Shown in pieces: positions 1 through 8,629 of a stretch of 64,000 nucleotides of DNA. The DNA lies in NCBI RefSeq assembly GCF_003268475.1, contig NZ_MCIF01000002.1, positions 3,580,671 through 3,644,670 of the forward strand, given 5' to 3'. Position numbers and translations under genes: made by a program. The notes below the pieces were generated by a model, which was not told where the DNA came from, searched no databases, and was given only the letters and a program-made list of their open reading frames with translations. The DNA comes from Thermogemmatispora tikiterensis (lineage in GTDB: Bacteria; Chloroflexota; Ktedonobacteria; Ktedonobacterales; Ktedonobacteraceae). Each line of letters starts with the position of its first letter. Within the stretch, counting starts at the first letter, position 1.

Positions 1-2406
1 GAAGGGCAGAAACAACCACCTGCGCGGGAGAGTGCGGACGCGGCCCCTGGCTATGAGCTTCCGTCTCAGACGGGGGCTTCCTCCCAACACATCCAGGAAA
101 GCGTCGCTGCCTACTCACCCGCTGAACCCCTTTCCGCCTTTTCCACTCCCTCTACACCACCAGCACAGGAGGCCTTTGCGACGCGGGGTGAGGAGCCTTC
201 CCCGCTCATGGAGGGCTTTCTGCCGTTCAGCGAGGGGAATGTTCGCCCCTTCAGTGAGTTCATTGAGGAGTTCCGTCAGGCTGAAGAAGCTCGCCAGGCC
301 GCTACCTTCGAAGCGGTGCACGAGGCTCTGGATGCCCTCAGTACCTTGAATACCCTGGGCAATCTGACTGCGTCTGCCGAAGATGAGGGCAGCTCCTCTG
401 CTCCGCCGTCGGCCTCTGAACTGCTCTCGCCACTCCCTACGGTGGCCATCCCCGGGCGCCTCTCCTTCGTGGAGAGCGGCAGCAGCCTAACTGTCAGCTC
501 GCTTGCGGCTGGTGAGAGGGAGGCCGAGTCGCTGGCACCGGCCCCATCCACCGAGACCGCCCCAGGGGCGGAAGGCGGCGCCGCGCAGGAACAGCCTGAA
601 CCGGCCTCTCCTGCCGCCGAAGAGCGCTCGGCAAAGGCTGAGGAGGGCCCGCAGTCAGCGGCCCAAACAGCACAGACTTCTCAGACCCCCCCGGCACCTG
701 AGAAGCCAGCGGAGCGCCCGCCCTCACCGCTGCTGCGCCCGGCTACGCGCATTCGTTTACCCCGCTATGGGCGCCTGCGCGAGCCGTTTGTCGAGGAGCG
801 CCTCCCCTCCGAGAGCGAGAAAAGCACTGAGGAAGAGAGCCAACCTGCCCCTGCCACCAGCACGCAGGCTGGTGGCGAGCCTGCCCCTGCCTCTCCTAGC
901 CCGGGGGCGGGCGAGAGTGGCAGCACCGAGACCACGACACCAGCCAGCGAGGAGGGACAGGTTACCCGCCCCGCACGCCGCTATCGCTTCGATCGCCCAG
1001 CAACAGCGGTCAATAGCGCTATGTTCCTGGTGAATTCATCTCAGCAGTCGACGCCACCTGAACAGCAGCGCGAGACGGGGGAGAAGCTCGCTGCTTCTGG
1101 CACCTCTGCCGTCCAGGAGGAGCGTCGGCCCGAGATTGAGCAGCCCCAGATGGTTGCCGCTCCCAGCCAGCCCCCCGAAGAGGCTTATCCTCTCTCGTCT
1201 CGTGAGATGCTGAACGAACAGACGGTCGAGGAACAGCGGGAAAAACAGCAGAGCAAGAATAATAGGCAAAAAGAGAAAGAAAAGGAACAGGAGCAGCCGG
1301 CTGCCCCTGTGGCATTGCCAGCGCAGCCGACGGCCAACGGCGCCAGGCCGGCGGCTCAGGAGACCCAGGTTCCTGCCCCTGAAGATCTGCCTCCCCTGGA
1401 GTACTCTGAGATTCAGGCGGCCACCTCACGCCGGCGTCGCCGCCGTCGTTCCAAGTCGACGGCTGCCGCCTCCGCTCCCGCGCCCGCCAGCGAGCCGACG
1501 CCACCCCCGATCGCTCCGCCGCCTACGCCGGTCTCTCCGGTCACTGTGCCGCCCGTGACCCAGCCGGCGTCGGTATCGATCTCGCAGCCGACAGCTCCTG
1601 CCGGACTCTACCATATTATCTCCGGCACTACTATGAACCAGATGAATCTGGGCAACGAGTTCGGAGGTCCTTTCATGGCGCCAGAACCTTCGCCCGCACG
1701 CGGCAGCGTGGCTGTGCGCGAAGCTGGTGTGCGCCCCTCACGCTCCGATGTGCAGCGGAACAATGTAGTCTATCCGAATAATCGCGGGAATGACCCGATG
1801 GCTCAGTTCGCCAATACGGTCGTGCAAGCTATCCAGTCGCAAACTGACCGCATTGTGGCCGAACTGCGCCGCACTCATCAGTCGCCGACCAATGTGTCGG
1901 TCTCGATCCCCCCTCCGCCTTCGACGGAGCGGGTGGGAGTCTTCGTCGATGTGGCCAACCTGCTCTACTCTGCGCGTACGCTGCGGCTGACTATTGACTT
2001 TGGCAAGCTGCTCGATTTCCTGCGCGGCAACCGCCGCCTGGTGCGGGCCCATGCCTACTGCCCGACCAGCCCGCAGCCCGGCGATGAGCAAATGTTCCTG
2101 CAGGCCGTCAAGGGCCTGGGATACCGCATTACGACGAAGAACTATAAGACGTTCTCCAGCGGTGCAAAGAAGGCTGATCTCGATCTGGATCTGTGTATGG
2201 ACGTGGTGCGGCTTGTGGAAAGCCGGGCTGTTGACTGTATTGTGCTGGTCAGCGGCGATAGCGATTTTATGCCGATGCTTGATTACTGCTCGGATCACGG
2301 CGTGCGCGTCGAGGTGGCTGCCTTCGACGAGGCAATGTCGGCCACCCTGCGCCAAAGCTGCGACCTGTTCATCAATCTCTCGGTGCTGGAGGAGATCCGC
2401 GCCTGA
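1..2406 (+). CDS. NYN-domain protein with long disordered N-terminal region (5' partial)
   Basis: The reading frame is open from the first base of the window, so the true start lies upstream; the in-frame ATG at 208 is probably internal. About 600 residues are low complexity, rich in Pro, Ala, Glu and Ser, with a run of eight arginines near 1430-1455. The last ~160 residues (from about 1925) form a LabA-like NYN domain of the PIN-like nuclease fold. The acidic motifs FVDVANL, KKADLDLDL and LVSGDSDF supply the usual metal-binding aspartates. NYN domains are associated with RNA cleavage or RNA metabolism; the Arg-rich tract could bind RNA, which is inference. Substrate unknown. A hairpin plus T-run downstream suggests the transcript ends here. 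Confidence 0.8.
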   Translation, partial: EGQKQPPARESADAAPGYELPSQTGASSQHIQESVAAYSPAEPLSAFSTPSTPPAQEAFATRGEEPSPLMEGFLPFSEGNVRPFSEFIEEFRQAEEARQAATFEAVHEALDALSTLNTLGNLTASAEDEGSSSAPPSASELLSPLPTVAIPGRLSFVESGSSLTVSSLAAGEREAESLAPAPSTETAPGAEGGAAQEQPEPASPAAEERSAKAEEGPQSAAQTAQTSQTPPAPEKPAERPPSPLLRPATRIRLPRYGRLREPFVEERLPSESEKSTEEESQPAPATSTQAGGEPAPASPSPGAGESGSTETTTPASEEGQVTRPARRYRFDRPATAVNSAMFLVNSSQQSTPPEQQRETGEKLAASGTSAVQEERRPEIEQPQMVAAPSQPPEEAYPLSSREMLNEQTVEEQREKQQSKNNRQKEKEKEQEQPAAPVALPAQPTANGARPAAQETQVPAPEDLPPLEYSEIQAATSRRRRRRRSKSTAAASAPAPASEPTPPPIAPPPTPVSPVTVPPVTQPASVSISQPTAPAGLYHIISGTTMNQMNLGNEFGGPFMAPEPSPARGSVAVREAGVRPSRSDVQRNNVVYPNNRGNDPMAQFANTVVQAIQSQTDRIVAELRRTHQSPTNVSVSIPPPPSTERVGVFVDVANLLYSARTLRLTIDFGKLLDFLRGNRRLVRAHAYCPTSPQPGDEQMFLQAVKGLGYRITTKNYKTFSSGAKKADLDLDLCMDVVRLVESRAVDCIVLVSGDSDFMPMLDYCSDHGVRVEVAAFDEAMSATLRQSCDLFINLSVLEEIRA

Positions 2407-2952
2407 ACATCCCTTTGCGAGAAGCACTGGGTGAGCGGTCACCGCTGTGGCCGCCAGCTTCCTCTGGAAGAACGTTGCAACTACGGCTAACTCGCACAGC
2501 ATAGCACACCAGCAAGGCGGCGAGGAGCAAGGGAAGGAACGACTTACAACTGTCCGTCCTCTCTCCTCGCCGCTTTTCTTCTCTCCTCCGCTCTGCCTGG
2601 GCAAGCAGGTCGGCCACTAAACATGCGCGCCGCGTAACCTCGACCTGGCTGCCGCGGCCCGGCGCCTGGACCTTGCTGTGTGTGAGATGTCTTAAGCCAG
2701 CGGCGTATAATTGTCATGGAACCGCTACGAGGTCTGTTCCTCGCCCGGGTGCTATCCCACCGGAACAGTCAGACGGTGCTGTCCTGGTTTCTTGAGGCTC
2801 TGCTTGTCTGTGGGTCGGCAGCTTGCTTTTGGGGATGCCAAAGACAGAAGCAGAGCGTCTTATTTGTTTATAGAGCACCACTACAATAACAGGAAGAGAG
2901 CCTTTCTACTGACACACCAGGTTCTCCGGGGAGAGAAGAAAGGAACGCGCGT
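2407..2952. other. Intergenic region, NYN gene to BMP transporter operon
   Basis: Apart from the terminator candidate, this 546-bp stretch holds a perfect TATAAT at 2706-2711 on the plus strand with no convincing -35, and a TACAAT at 2882-2887. Either could be the -10 of the transporter operon. I see no RNA gene or convincing small ORF. Confidence 0.3.
2517..2580 (+). terminator. Rho-independent terminator candidate after the NYN gene
   Basis: An 11-bp perfect inverted repeat, GCGGCGAGGAG (2517-2527) and its complement (2563-2573), is followed by TTTTCTT. The loop is long (35 nt) but could fold further internally. It lies ~110 bp after the NYN stop codon and before the transporter operon. 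Confidence 0.55.
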
Positions 2953-4038
2953 ATGCGAAACGGTGGCATATCAGCCCGCATCGTGGCACTGCTCGCCTTA
3001 TTTAGTATTCTGCTGGCTGCCTGTGGGGGAAGCAACACAGGCAGCACTGGTGGCGGAGGCGCCACCACCCCTACGGCTCAGACGCCCATCTCGGTGGCCC
3101 TCGTCACCGATATTGGTGGTTTGAACGATCGTGGCTTCAATCACCTGGCCTACGTCGGCTACACCAAGGCCATGAACGAGTTCCATTTTACGCGCCAGGT
3201 GATCGAATCCAAAAACCAGGCCGATTATGTCAAGAACCTGACGCTGGCGGCTCGCAGCGCTGACCTGGTCTTCGCGGTCGGCTTCCTGATGCAGAACGCA
3301 GTCGACCAGGTGGCCCATCAGTTCCCCACTAAGAAGTTCGCTATCATCGATGGCTGTGCCGTTCCTGCGGGTAAGCAGGATTGCGAAGCGCTGCCGAATG
3401 TGGCCCCGCTCTTCTTTAAGGAACAAGAGGCTGGCTGTCTTGTTGGGGCCATCGCTGCCCAGATGGAAGTTGACGGCAAGGCCAAGATCCCCCAGCTGCG
3501 CGGCCATAATACGATTGGGGCCGTCGGCGGACTCCCCATTCCTCCTGTCACTCGCTACATCGCTGGCTACAAGTTCTGTGCTCAAAAGGTCGATCCGAGC
3601 ATTACGGTGGTGATTAATTATTCCCAGGATTTCGCTGCCACCGACAAGTGTAAGGACGCTGCTCTCAGCCAGATCAATCAGCACAATGCCGATATCATTT
3701 TCCAGGTGGCCGGTGGCTGTGGCGTGGGTGCTCTCGATGCTGCCGATCAGGAAGGGGTCTTTGGCATCGGCGTTGATGCCGATCAGAACTATCTCCACCC
3801 GAAGAGCGTCATTACCAGTGCCCTTAAGAAGGTGGATGTGGCCGTCTACGATACGATCAGTGATTACGCTCATGGCAAGTTCACGAACAATCCCCCGCGC
3901 TTTGACCTGGCCCATGATGGAGTCGGTTACGGTACGCTGAGCAGCGTGGTGCCTGCTGATGCGAAGAACAAGGCCGATCAGTTCGCCGATCAGATCAGGG
4001 CCGGCACGCTGGTGGTTCCTGAGACGATTCCTTCCTGA
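2953..4038 (+). CDS. BMP-family ABC transporter substrate-binding lipoprotein
   Basis: 361 residues. The N-terminus is a lipoprotein signal: a short basic start, a hydrophobic stretch and the lipobox LLAAC with the modified Cys near residue 24, then a Gly/Thr-rich tether. The body matches the basic membrane protein / PnrA / NupN family (VTDIGGLNDRGFN near the start, FAIIDG, GVGIGVDADQ-type segments), which binds nucleosides in studied members. It is the first gene of an SBP-permease-permease-ATPase cluster, so import of a purine or other nucleoside is the likely role; the ligand cannot be read from sequence. Start ATG has AAAGGAA upstream. A strong hairpin follows the stop. Confidence 0.9.
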   Translation: MRNGGISARIVALLALFSILLAACGGSNTGSTGGGGATTPTAQTPISVALVTDIGGLNDRGFNHLAYVGYTKAMNEFHFTRQVIESKNQADYVKNLTLAARSADLVFAVGFLMQNAVDQVAHQFPTKKFAIIDGCAVPAGKQDCEALPNVAPLFFKEQEAGCLVGAIAAQMEVDGKAKIPQLRGHNTIGAVGGLPIPPVTRYIAGYKFCAQKVDPSITVVINYSQDFAATDKCKDAALSQINQHNADIIFQVAGGCGVGALDAADQEGVFGIGVDADQNYLHPKSVITSALKKVDVAVYDTISDYAHGKFTNNPPRFDLAHDGVGYGTLSSVVPADAKNKADQFADQIRAGTLVVPETIPS

Positions 4039-4063
4039 CCTGCGTAGTGAGTGGCCCGGGCAC

Positions 4064-4108
4064 GACCAGATCGAGCCGCCCTCGAACGGCTCGATCTGGT
4101 CCTTTCTT
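4064..4108 (+). terminator. Strong hairpin between lipoprotein and permease genes
   Basis: A perfect 15-bp stem (4064-4078 with 4087-4101) and an 8-nt loop are followed by CTTTCTT. The T-tract is broken, so partial termination or a 3'-end stabilising structure is plausible. Such a structure would let the binding protein be made in excess over the membrane subunits. The remaining bases to 4427 show no gene. Confidence 0.7.
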
Positions 4109-4427
4109 CTCTCGCCGTTGGCCACTCCCGCTCCGCACCTCGCCCCTGGCCTGCGATGGACTCCATCCAACCGGCTCCACTCGGGAACCCCGCTCCATTG
4201 TTGGCCTTGCTCCGTTGTGGGCAATCGTGGCTGCACTCCGACTGCGAAGGGCTTACTGGCGCACAGCCTGGTTTTGGTCTTCCTCAGACGCTGCTTGTCT
4301 CTGCCCTGTGGCAATGCTATCATTACAAGTCAGTTTTTTATGTGTCGTAACCGAGCACAGAGCCTGGCAGAAGGCTAGCCGCTTCTTCCTCCTGCCTGGT
4401 GACTGCTGATCTGGGAGGATTCGCTCT

Positions 4428-5819
4428 ATGGCCTTGCAGACTGCTCAACCGCGCTCACCTACTCCCCCGCCGTTGGAGACCAGGTCAACCACCTGGCTGC
4501 TCTGGCTGCGCAGGGTTGGCTCCGGGCTAGGGCGTCCGCTGCTAGCCCTGCTCCTGGCGCTGGTCGCCGGCGTGATTGTCATCATGATTACCGCTTCCGG
4601 CTCGCTCGTCGACCGTTTCAACGCCGCCTTGCTGGCCTACGGCTACCTCTTCGTGGGAGCCTTTGGCAACGCCGCCAATCTCTCATTTTCGCTGGTCAAT
4701 GTCACTCCCCTCATTTTTACGGGCCTCTCGGTGGCCATTGCCTATCGGGCCCGCCTCTTTAATATCGGGGCCGAGGGCCAGTTTGCTGCCGGAACCATTC
4801 TGGCGGCGATCGTCGGCCTCAAGTGCTCGACATGGCCTGGCTGGCTGCTGGTGCCGCTGATGATTGTGGCTGGGGCTTTGGCTGGGGCGGTCTGGGGAGG
4901 GATCGTCGGTCTGCTCAAAGCCTGGCGCGGCGCTCATGAAGTGGTGACGACGATCATGCTCAACTGGATTATTTTCTATGTCAGTGACTGGCTTGTTTCG
5001 GGTCCACTGCAGGCCCCCGGCCAGGCTGATCAGACGCCCTCTATGCCCCCGCAGACGAATCTCCCGAAACTCTCGGTGCTCTACAATCAGACGCTTGGCC
5101 ATTTCCTTCCCACCATTAGTCAGCCTGAGCAGTACATTGTGGACATTAGTTTCCTCTTGGCGCTCGTGGCTCTGGTAGCCTACTGGTTCCTGATGACACG
5201 CACGACCTTCGGGTATGAGACGCGTGTGGTGGGCGAAAATCCTCGTGCCGCTCAGTATGCCGGGATCTCGGTGAAGCGCAATGTGGTGCTGGTGATGGCG
5301 CTGGCTGGTCTCTTTGCCGGCCTGGGGGGGACATTGCAGCTGATGGGACAGTATCCTTACGAAGTTATCGGCCAGGTATTCCGTAATGATACAACTGGCT
5401 TCGATGCCATTGGTGTGGCCTTGCTGGGACGTATGACAGCCATCGGCATCTTTCTGGGGGCCTTGCTCTTCGGAGGTATGCGCCAGGGTGGCTCTCTGAT
5501 GCAGTTGAAGGCCAATGTCCCTGGCGACCTGGTCTATATTATCGAAGCGCTGGTCCTCTTTAGTATCGCTGTCCAGTTCCTCCCGGTAATCCAGCAGGCC
5601 ATCGTTAGGCGCTTCTCGGCGGCACGTCGACCGACGGTGATGGCCGCGCTCGCCGGTGGCGTGATCGACCTGGACCAGGAGCCAACCAACGGGGCGGAGG
5701 CTCCAACAATGAATGATCAGCTGCTGTCCGGGACCGGAAAGGCCGCCCTGGCTGATGGGCAGGGACAGGCTCAGACTCCGGCTCAGGAGCGTCAACATCA
5801 GCAGAACGGGGAGGCGTGA
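4428..5819 (+). CDS. Nucleoside-type ABC transporter permease (NupP/YufP-like)
   Basis: 463 residues with about nine to ten hydrophobic segments between residues ~30 and 390 and a polar 70-residue C-terminal tail. It belongs to the BPD_transp_2 permease family of ribose/nucleoside importers. The diagnostic EAA-like stretch FNIGAEGQFAAG and the later RVVGENPRAAQYAGI segment are both present. Start ATG is preceded by GGGAGGATT. It forms the membrane channel with the next permease and is driven by the double ATPase downstream. The extended C-terminal tail is not needed for the fold and its role is unknown. Confidence 0.88.
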   Translation: MALQTAQPRSPTPPPLETRSTTWLLWLRRVGSGLGRPLLALLLALVAGVIVIMITASGSLVDRFNAALLAYGYLFVGAFGNAANLSFSLVNVTPLIFTGLSVAIAYRARLFNIGAEGQFAAGTILAAIVGLKCSTWPGWLLVPLMIVAGALAGAVWGGIVGLLKAWRGAHEVVTTIMLNWIIFYVSDWLVSGPLQAPGQADQTPSMPPQTNLPKLSVLYNQTLGHFLPTISQPEQYIVDISFLLALVALVAYWFLMTRTTFGYETRVVGENPRAAQYAGISVKRNVVLVMALAGLFAGLGGTLQLMGQYPYEVIGQVFRNDTTGFDAIGVALLGRMTAIGIFLGALLFGGMRQGGSLMQLKANVPGDLVYIIEALVLFSIAVQFLPVIQQAIVRRFSAARRPTVMAALAGGVIDLDQEPTNGAEAPTMNDQLLSGTGKAALADGQGQAQTPAQERQHQQNGEA

Positions 5820-5822
5820 AGC

Positions 5823-6773
5823 GTGTTCTGGCCTATCTTTTTGCGGGTGATTACTTCTGGCGATCTCTGGCAGGCTTCTCTGCAGTTTGCCGCTCTCCTG
5901 TTGCTGCCAGCTCTGGGTGGTGTAATCTCAGAGCGCAGCGGCGTGGTGAACATTGCGATGGAGGGCATGATGTTGATCGGCTGCTACGTCGGGGTGGTGG
6001 TCACCCTGGCCAGCCATAGTGTCCTCGTTGGGCTGCTGGCCGCCATCATTGCTGGCGGCTTGCTGGCTCTGGTGCACGGTGTAGTCTCGATTCATCTCAA
6101 GGCCGACCAGATTATCAGTGGTATTGCTATCAATGTCGCCGCTCTGGGACTGACCAACTACCTCAATATTGTGCAGACCGGTGGTCAGGGTATCCCCAGT
6201 CTCGCCTCTAATTTGCGCCTTCCCGTGCTGAACTGGGGGCCGCTGGCGCAGCTCCCCTTCCTCGGCCAGGTGCTCTTTCAGCAGAATGTCGTCTTCTACG
6301 TGACGATCATCATCCTGGTCGGTCTGCAGTTCCTGCTATTCAGAACGAATCTGGGCCTGCGTATCCGGGCTGTGGGAGAGCATCCGCAGGCCGCGGACAC
6401 TGCCGGCGTCTCCGTGCGTCTGATCCGCTATGCCTGTGTTGTCGCCAGCGGCCTGCTCTCGGGCCTGGCAGGGGCTTTCCTGGCCTTGGGCGTGGCCGGC
6501 ACTTTTAATTCCAATATGACTGCCGGGCGTGGCTTCATCGCGCTGGCGGCGGTGGTCTTTGGGAAATACACGCCGCTGGGGGCCGCCGGGGCCTGTCTGA
6601 TTTTTGGCCTGGGCCTGGCCTTAAGCGTACGCCTGCAGGATACGGGCATTGATTCCAATTTGCTGGCGACGTTGCCCTACATTCTCACCATTATTGCTCT
6701 GATCGGACTGGTCGGGCGCACTGTGGCCCCGGCTGCCGATGGCGTGCCCTACGAGCCGGGCAGCGCCGAATAG
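5823..6773 (+). CDS. Nucleoside-type ABC transporter permease (NupQ/YufQ-like)
   Basis: 316 residues, almost entirely hydrophobic, the shorter partner permease of the importer. The motifs SGVVNIAMEGMM and RAVGEHPQAADTAGV parallel those of the first permease. The start is GTG, 3 bp after the previous stop, with GGGAGG just upstream; this tight spacing implies translational coupling. It should assemble as a heterodimer with the preceding permease in the cytoplasmic membrane. Family assignment is clear; substrate is inferred from the BMP-type binding protein of the same operon. Confidence 0.88.
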   Translation: MFWPIFLRVITSGDLWQASLQFAALLLLPALGGVISERSGVVNIAMEGMMLIGCYVGVVVTLASHSVLVGLLAAIIAGGLLALVHGVVSIHLKADQIISGIAINVAALGLTNYLNIVQTGGQGIPSLASNLRLPVLNWGPLAQLPFLGQVLFQQNVVFYVTIIILVGLQFLLFRTNLGLRIRAVGEHPQAADTAGVSVRLIRYACVVASGLLSGLAGAFLALGVAGTFNSNMTAGRGFIALAAVVFGKYTPLGAAGACLIFGLGLALSVRLQDTGIDSNLLATLPYILTIIALIGLVGRTVAPAADGVPYEPGSAE

Positions 6774-6806
6774 CGCATCGCAAGCGCCCGAGGAGGTCAA
6801 GGAAGC

Positions 6807-8453
6807 ATGCACGAACAGGAGAAGGCGCCTCTCGCTCAGGCGGCAAGTCCAGACCTGGCTGCCTCGCCCTATGCAGTGGAGATGCGCGATATCTGCAAAG
6901 CCTGGCCCGGCGTGGTGGCGAACGATCACGTGAACTTGCGCGTCCGGCGAGGCGAGATTCATGCTCTAGTCGGAGAAAATGGGGCTGGCAAGACGACCCT
7001 CATGAACATTCTCTACGGGCTGGTGCGCCCCGATAGCGGAGAGATCTACATCAACGGTGAGCGTGTTCATATTAGCGGCCCCCGCGATGCTATTCGCCTC
7101 CATATCGGCATGGTGCATCAGCACTTCATGCTCATTCCCCCGCTGACGGTGGCTGAGAACATTGTGCTGGGCCAGGAGCCGGGTGGTCCTTTGGCCGTCT
7201 ATGATCGACGGCGTGCCCGTGAGCTGGTGCTCCAGCTCAGTGCTCGTTATGGCCTGCCTATTGATCCCGATACCCGCATCGAAAAGCTCTCTGTTGGCCT
7301 GCAACAACGCGTGGAGATTCTCAAAGCCCTCTACCGGGCCGCTGACATCCTCATTCTGGATGAGCCAACCGGTGTGCTGACGCCCCAGGAGACCTATGAG
7401 CTGTTCGATGTGCTACGCGCTCTTTCTCGCCAGGGAAAGACTGTCATATTCATCACTCATAAGCTGCGTGAGGTGCTCGACCTCACTGATCGGGTGACGG
7501 TTCTGCGTCGCGGGCGCAACGTCGGCGAGCTGGTGACTCGCGAGACGAATCAGGCGGAGATTGCGCGTCTGATGGTAGGACGCGAGGTCCTTCTGCGCGT
7601 TGAGAAACGTCCAGCGCGGCCTGGGCCAGTGGTGCTGCGCGTGGAGAATCTGCATGCCAGCTCCGATCGGGGGCTGGAAGCGCTGCAGGGGGTCAGCTTT
7701 GAGGTGCATGCTGGCGAGATTCTGGGTATCGCTGGCGTGGAAGGCAACGGCCAAAGCGAGCTGGTCGAGGTTCTGAGCGGGATGCGCCGTGCCACGGCGG
7801 GCCGCGTTACCGTCACCCATGCGAGCGGTCAGCAGACTGGCAAAACCTACGACATTACCAGCATGAATGCGCGCGAGGTGCGTCTCGTTGGGGTGGCGCA
7901 CATCCCCGAGGACCGACGCGGCAGTGGTTTGGTACTCAGCGATACTATTGAAAGCAACACTATCCTGGGACGCGAGCGCTGGCCGCGCTTTGCCTGGGCG
8001 CGCTTCATCCTGCGTCTAGGCGAGGTTGCTCAGTGGGCGCGACGCCTGGTGCGTGAATTTGATGTTCGCACACCGAGCACCAGGCTGCCAGTGCGTGCTC
8101 TCTCCGGCGGTAACCAGCAGAAAGTAATTGTGGCGCGTGAATTCGCCGCTGATCCGCAGCTGCTGATCGCGGCCCAGCCAACGCGTGGCGTCGATATTGG
8201 CGCCATCGAGTTTATTCATCGGCGTCTGGTTGAGCAGCGTGACGCTGGCAAAGCCATCTTGCTTGTCTCCGCCGAGCTGGACGAGATCCGCTCGCTGTCC
8301 GATCGTATCGCTGTAATGTACGAGGGGCGGATTGTCGATATCGTCACGCCGGAGGCCAGCGAGGAGGAGCTGGGACTGCTCATGACAGGCGGGCGCCCGT
8401 CGGGAGCCTCACGAGAAGAAGAGGCGCAGACGACGGGTGACTCGGGGGCATGA
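6807..8453 (+). CDS. Double-domain ABC transporter ATPase (NupO/YufO-like)
   Basis: 548 residues with two fused nucleotide-binding domains, as in ribose and nucleoside importers. The first has Walker A GENGAGKTT, a signature LSVGLQQR and Walker B ILILDEPT. The second has a degenerate P-loop (GVEGNGQSE), signature LSGGNQQK and LIAAQPTRGVD in place of Walker B. This asymmetry is normal for the family. AGGAGG lies ~10 bp before the ATG. It energises the two upstream permeases and is the last gene of the operon; the next gene is convergent. Confidence 0.9.
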   Translation: MHEQEKAPLAQAASPDLAASPYAVEMRDICKAWPGVVANDHVNLRVRRGEIHALVGENGAGKTTLMNILYGLVRPDSGEIYINGERVHISGPRDAIRLHIGMVHQHFMLIPPLTVAENIVLGQEPGGPLAVYDRRRARELVLQLSARYGLPIDPDTRIEKLSVGLQQRVEILKALYRAADILILDEPTGVLTPQETYELFDVLRALSRQGKTVIFITHKLREVLDLTDRVTVLRRGRNVGELVTRETNQAEIARLMVGREVLLRVEKRPARPGPVVLRVENLHASSDRGLEALQGVSFEVHAGEILGIAGVEGNGQSELVEVLSGMRRATAGRVTVTHASGQQTGKTYDITSMNAREVRLVGVAHIPEDRRGSGLVLSDTIESNTILGRERWPRFAWARFILRLGEVAQWARRLVREFDVRTPSTRLPVRALSGGNQQKVIVAREFAADPQLLIAAQPTRGVDIGAIEFIHRRLVEQRDAGKAILLVSAELDEIRSLSDRIAVMYEGRIVDIVTPEASEEELGLLMTGGRPSGASREEEAQTTGDSGA

Positions 8454-8463
8454 GCGGAAATAG

Positions 8464-8491
8464 GCCGCGGCTCAACTGGGAGTCCCGCGGC
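8464..8491. terminator. Hairpin between convergent genes
   Basis: A 7-bp perfect GC-rich stem, GCCGCGG (8464-8470) with CCGCGGC (8485-8491), and a 14-nt loop lie between the transporter operon and the opposing ligase gene. There is no good T-run, so termination is only suggested by position. Confidence 0.4.
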
Positions 8492-8629
8492 TCTTGATCT
8501 CGTCTCCTGGCTGTGATCTCGATCCCGTCTAACCTGAGCGGGCAGGCTGCTCTGCTCTGCCGCGCCGGTTCGAGGGTCTGGCTACCTCCTCCTCGTGGTC
8601 TATCTCGGATGAGAGGCGGCGGACAGGAC

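Noticed and set aside
2998-4323. Long open frame (441 codons) on the minus strand opposite the BMP lipoprotein gene.
   Set aside because: It mirrors the codon pattern of the real gene, has no ribosome site or domain, and the plus-strand product is a recognised protein.
4047-4409. Several short plus-strand frames after the lipoprotein gene.
   Set aside because: They run through the hairpin and have no ribosome site or family resemblance.
4683-5798. 371-codon minus-strand frame opposite the first permease gene.
   Set aside because: Composition artefact of a high-GC gene; no recognisable motif.
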